DNA of 9,558 nt from SIG455 sp045659025 (GTDB lineage: Bacteria; Bacillota; Clostridia; UMGS1810). The notes under the pieces were generated by a model. The model searched no databases. It was not told where the DNA came from and worked only from the letters and a program-made list of their open reading frames with translations. Of the stretch, positions 7,367-9,558 are shown in pieces. The stretch lies in contig JAZOWA010000046.1 in assembly GCA_045659025.1 (NCBI GenBank), positions 1 to 9,558 on the forward strand. The letters are read 5' to 3'. Positions within the stretch are counted from its first letter, which is position 1. Each line of letters starts with the position of its first letter. A program made the position numbers and the translations under genes.

Positions 7367-9241
7367 ATGAAAAATAAATTTATTACGATTATTCTGGCGA
7401 TATCCCTAGTGCTATCGCTTTTCACCATACCCGTATATGCGGATGAACCTGTAACCATTTCTTATGTAGAGGGTAGCTATACATATGTCCATTCAGCAAA
7501 TGGTGTTACTATTACATCAGTTGCCTCGAATATTAAAGGTGATGTAGTTGTTCCCTCATACTTGGGTGGCAGACCTGTTACCGCAATGGATGCCCGTGCA
7601 TTTTATTTTGCTATTGAGGTTACAAGCGTTACAATCCCCGCAGGTATTACCCGTATTGAGAGATGTACCTTTGAGCATAGTAATAAACTCACCAAGGTTG
7701 TTCTTCCCGCAGGCATCACCTTTATCGGTGACAGAGCGTTTTATGGATGTACAAGTCTTAAAGAGGTAGTGCTTCCTGACACAGTTACATTTATTGCAGA
7801 CAGTGCTTTTTACGGATGTACTTCTTTAGAGAGCATCACAATCCCTGCAGGTGTTACCACCATCGAAAATTGTACTTTCGGTGAGTGCTTCAATCTGAAG
7901 ACTGTTAATCTCCCTGCAAGCATTACATCAATTGGCAACTATGCTTTCTATAACTGTATATCATTGTCTTCCATCAATGTTCCTGCCACCACCAAGACTA
8001 TCGGTGATTGGGCATTCTATGGATGTAAGGCTCTTACCACCTTTACTCTCCCTGCATCAATTAACTCAATCGGTGCCAGTGCATTCAGGGATTGTAAGGC
8101 GATTTCCGCAATCACATTCCCCAGAGGAATCAAGGCAATCAGCAACCTCGCATTTTCAGGTTGCGAAGGCATCCGCAGTGTTACTATCCCCACAGGTGTT
8201 ACTAAGGTGGGTGATGGTGCATTCTCTAACTGTATCAATATCGTAGGCGTAGATATTTCCGAAGGAGTAATCGGTATCAGCAGTTCCGCTTTTGAAGGAA
8301 CTTCCTTCTATAAAGATAAGAAGAACTGGGATGGTGAGGTATTGTATGTGGATGGCTATCTCATCTACGCCAACCTCTCTCTCAAAGGCGATTATATCGT
8401 AAAGGAAGGCACCAAGGGCATCGCAGTAGGCGCATTCAGCAATTGTCATTTACTTACAAGTGTTACTGTTCCTGCTACCGTTACCAGAATTGAAGAGAGA
8501 ACATTCATGCAGAGCTCGGCACTCAGAAAAGTTGTTCTTCCCGAGACTATCACTTATATGGGTGAGAGAGCGTTCTACGGATGCTATTCACTTTCCGGTG
8601 TGAATATCCCCGCTACAGTTAAAGAACTTCCCAGAAGCGTTTTCTATGATTGCAGAGGCCTTAAGAGTATCACAATCCCCTCTGGTGTTCAGGTCATAGG
8701 TGACAGGGCATTCTACGGTTGCACGGGTCTTACATCAGTTAATATCCCTGCCACCGTTACTAAGATCAGTGACAGAGCATTCTGCAACAACACCAACCTG
8801 GTTTCAGTTAATATTCCCTATGGTGTTGCCACAATCGGCGAGAGTGCATTCTACGGATGTACCAATCTTTCAAGTGTTGCTTATCCCGATAGTGTAAGTT
8901 CCGTAGGTAAAGAGACCTTGTCTGGCACAGCATATTATAATAACCTTGCCAACTGGAGTAACAACGTTCTCTATAATGGCAAACACCTTATAAGAGTTAA
9001 CCCTGCTTACTATGGTCACTTTGAGGTTGCCCCCGGCACCAGAACCATCGCCGGCGAAGCTTTTGCGGTATGTAAGGGTATCACCACCGTGAATGTTCCT
9101 TCAGGTGTGGTAAGTATAGGATCCTTTGCCTTCCGTGAGTGTAGCAATATGACAGGTATCACTCTTCCCTTCACAGTTACTGATATGGGTAGCTATGCGT
9201 TCGTAGATTGCAATAAGCTCGCAAACATTATGATGAAATAA
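7367..9241 (+). CDS. Secreted BspA-like leucine-rich repeat (LRR_5) protein
   Basis: A 624-residue exported protein. Residues 1-25 are a signal peptide (KNK, hydrophobic core 5-22, cleavage probably after VYA at 23-25). A degenerate first unit (about 46-84) leads into about twenty 23-residue units of the Treponema/BspA LRR type, pattern L-x-x-[VI]-x-[IL]-P-x-x-V-T-x-I-G-x-x-A-F-x-x-C. Two 47-residue islands (311-357 and 520-566) interrupt the solenoid. Such proteins are associated with adhesion or surface binding in oral and gut bacteria, but this is only a family-level hint. No LPXTG motif, S-layer domain, dockerin or C-terminal membrane helix is seen; the chain stops within a partial repeat (LANIMMK), followed by two consecutive TAA codons. 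AGGAG (7353-7357) lies 9 nt before the ATG at 7367; the in-frame TTG at 7358 touches that site and is rejected. It has its own strong promoter and terminator. Confidence 0.92.
   Translation: MKNKFITIILAISLVLSLFTIPVYADEPVTISYVEGSYTYVHSANGVTITSVASNIKGDVVVPSYLGGRPVTAMDARAFYFAIEVTSVTIPAGITRIERCTFEHSNKLTKVVLPAGITFIGDRAFYGCTSLKEVVLPDTVTFIADSAFYGCTSLESITIPAGVTTIENCTFGECFNLKTVNLPASITSIGNYAFYNCISLSSINVPATTKTIGDWAFYGCKALTTFTLPASINSIGASAFRDCKAISAITFPRGIKAISNLAFSGCEGIRSVTIPTGVTKVGDGAFSNCINIVGVDISEGVIGISSSAFEGTSFYKDKKNWDGEVLYVDGYLIYANLSLKGDYIVKEGTKGIAVGAFSNCHLLTSVTVPATVTRIEERTFMQSSALRKVVLPETITYMGERAFYGCYSLSGVNIPATVKELPRSVFYDCRGLKSITIPSGVQVIGDRAFYGCTGLTSVNIPATVTKISDRAFCNNTNLVSVNIPYGVATIGESAFYGCTNLSSVAYPDSVSSVGKETLSGTAYYNNLANWSNNVLYNGKHLIRVNPAYYGHFEVAPGTRTIAGEAFAVCKGITTVNVPSGVVSIGSFAFRECSNMTGITLPFTVTDMGSYAFVDCNKLANIMMK
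7619..9220 (+). repeat. Array of 69-nt (23-residue) LRR_5 coding repeats
   Basis: Tandem in-frame units of 69 nt encode LRR_5 repeats at residues 85-315, then again after island one (from about 340) to about 520, and after island two to about 618. At the DNA level the best conserved part is the segment encoding AFYGC, with close variants near 7735, 7805, 8568, 8705 and 8845. The units vary enough to be long established, and they are a coding solenoid, not a noncoding array. Confidence 0.9.
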
Positions 9242-9259
9242 TAAATAATCAAATCATAT

Positions 9260-9292
9260 ATAACCGCCACGAAAACGTGGCGGTTATTTTAT
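9260..9292 (+). terminator. Terminator of the LRR gene
   Basis: A GC-rich 12-bp stem (9260-9271 with 9276-9287) with an AAAA loop is followed by TTTATTTTAT. It begins 19 nt after the LRR stop codon and separates this gene from the rRNA promoter region. Confidence 0.92.
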
Positions 9293-9316
9293 TTTATAAA
9301 AGTAGTCAAAACCCAC

Positions 9317-9346
9317 TTGACAATAGGGAATAAGCCGTGATATATT
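9317..9346 (+). promoter_or_regulatory. Probable rRNA operon promoter P1
   Basis: TTGACA (9317-9322), an 18-nt spacer and TATATT (9341-9346), with a TG at 9338-9339 making an extended -10. Counting seven bases past the -10 puts the start on a G (9353) within GGGC. It is the upstream member of a pair. Confidence 0.75.
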
Positions 9347-9376
9347 AGTAGGGCACTCACTTTGGAGACGATTTGG

Positions 9377-9402
9377 AAAAAAGTTAAAAAACTTACAAAA
9401 AA
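9377..9402 (+). promoter_or_regulatory. Phased A-tracts, likely UP element of P2
   Basis: Three A6 runs at 9377-9382, 9386-9391 and 9397-9402 have centres 9 and 11 nt apart, close to one helical turn. They end 4 nt before the P2 -35, where an UP element bound by the RNA polymerase alpha subunits would sit in strong rRNA promoters. Confidence 0.6.
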
Positions 9403-9406
9403 GTTG

Positions 9407-9435
9407 TTGACAAAGGTAAAAGGGTGTGATACAAT
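9407..9435 (+). promoter_or_regulatory. Probable rRNA operon promoter P2
   Basis: TTGACA (9407-9412), a 17-nt spacer and TACAAT (9430-9435), again with TG one base before the -10 (9427-9428). The predicted start is a G at 9442. It is nearly consensus and adjoins the rRNA leader. Confidence 0.85.
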
Positions 9436-9441
9436 AATCAA

Positions 9442-9558
9442 GTCGCGTGTGTGTAGAGCACTGCGGCGGAATTGATCTTTGAAAAATGAACAGCATAAAA
9501 AAAGCGGGACTTTTGAAAAAGTCCAAAGAGTTTTAAAAATGCTTTTTACGACCTTTTA
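9442..9558 (+). other. Leader of a ribosomal RNA operon (pre-16S), cut by window end
   Basis: Downstream of P2 there is no ribosome binding site or open frame. The segment contains the TTGATCTTTGAAAA stretch usual before 16S genes in Bacillota, then an A-rich region with a short hairpin (9507-9513 with 9518-9524). The conserved 16S opening (AGAGTTTGATC) has not yet appeared at 9558, so the gene should start to the right. The identification rests on the leader motif and the tandem promoters; no mature rRNA base is claimed here. Confidence 0.75.
9473..9485 (+). promoter_or_regulatory. boxA-like antitermination site in the rRNA leader
   Basis: TGATCTTTG (9473-9481) matches the E. coli boxA TGCTCTTTA at 7 of 9 positions and is followed by AAAA as in Bacillus rRNA leaders. 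BoxA recruits the NusB/NusE antitermination complex in rRNA operons. Confidence 0.7.

Noticed and set aside
7619..9220. Regular 69-nt repetition resembling a noncoding repeat array
   Set aside because: The repeats are in frame, diverged, contiguous without unique spacers and encode a known LRR pattern, so this is not CRISPR or a satellite.
9381..9394. Small hairpin AAGTT...AACTT between the two rRNA promoters
   Set aside because: Five A/U-rich pairs are unstable, and the stretch is better read as phased A-tracts.
9284..9526. Minus-strand 80-codon open frame in the rRNA promoter region
   Set aside because: It has no recognisable protein features and covers the terminator tail, promoters and leader, which explain the sequence better.

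Overview
The window looks like a stretch of chromosome from an endospore-forming member of the Bacillota, most likely class Clostridia. The reasons are a clear spoIIR sporulation gene, strong AAAGGAGG-type ribosome binding sites, sigma-A promoters of the TTGACA/TATAAT type with extended -10 (TGn) elements, a YdiF-type ABC-F gene, a short one-chain iron-sulfur L-serine dehydratase and a BspA-like leucine-rich repeat protein of the kind common in gut Clostridia. The genus cannot be fixed from these data. All convincing genes lie on the + strand.

Layout. (1) Positions 1-28 hold the terminator of a gene outside the window. (2) spoIIR (101-763) stands alone between that terminator and a perfect 17-bp terminator hairpin (764-802); a sigma-F-like promoter is possible at 45-73. 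(3) An extended -10 promoter (784-812) precedes a closely packed run of five genes with gaps of 36, 39 and 31 nt and then a 20-nt overlap: a GNAT acetyltransferase, a NodB-fold deacetylase-like protein, L-serine dehydratase, uvrC and a ydiF-like ABC-F ATPase. No terminator is visible between them, so they may be one operon, although their jobs (amino-acid catabolism, DNA repair, ribosome-associated ATPase) do not form an obvious pathway. (4) A textbook sigma-A promoter (7292-7320) drives a 624-residue secreted LRR_5/BspA-like protein that ends at a terminator (9260-9292). (5) The last 317 nt (9242-9558) hold no protein gene. They carry that terminator, two tandem promoters exactly 90 nt apart, phased A-tracts, and a boxA-bearing leader typical of a ribosomal RNA operon. 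The 16S rRNA gene should begin just past the right edge.

How the genes work together. SpoIIR is made in the forespore and triggers pro-sigma-E processing. UvrC is the incision nuclease of nucleotide excision repair, and its last codons overlap the start of the ABC-F gene, suggesting translational coupling. The LRR protein is an independent, probably strongly transcribed exported protein placed directly upstream of the rRNA operon.

I did not find a convincing undescribed multi-gene system. The most informative unusual structure is in the LRR gene: 23-residue repeats are organised into larger cycles separated by two matching 47-residue islands, and the two cycles differ by exactly three repeat units. 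The tandem rRNA promoter region is also well resolved.
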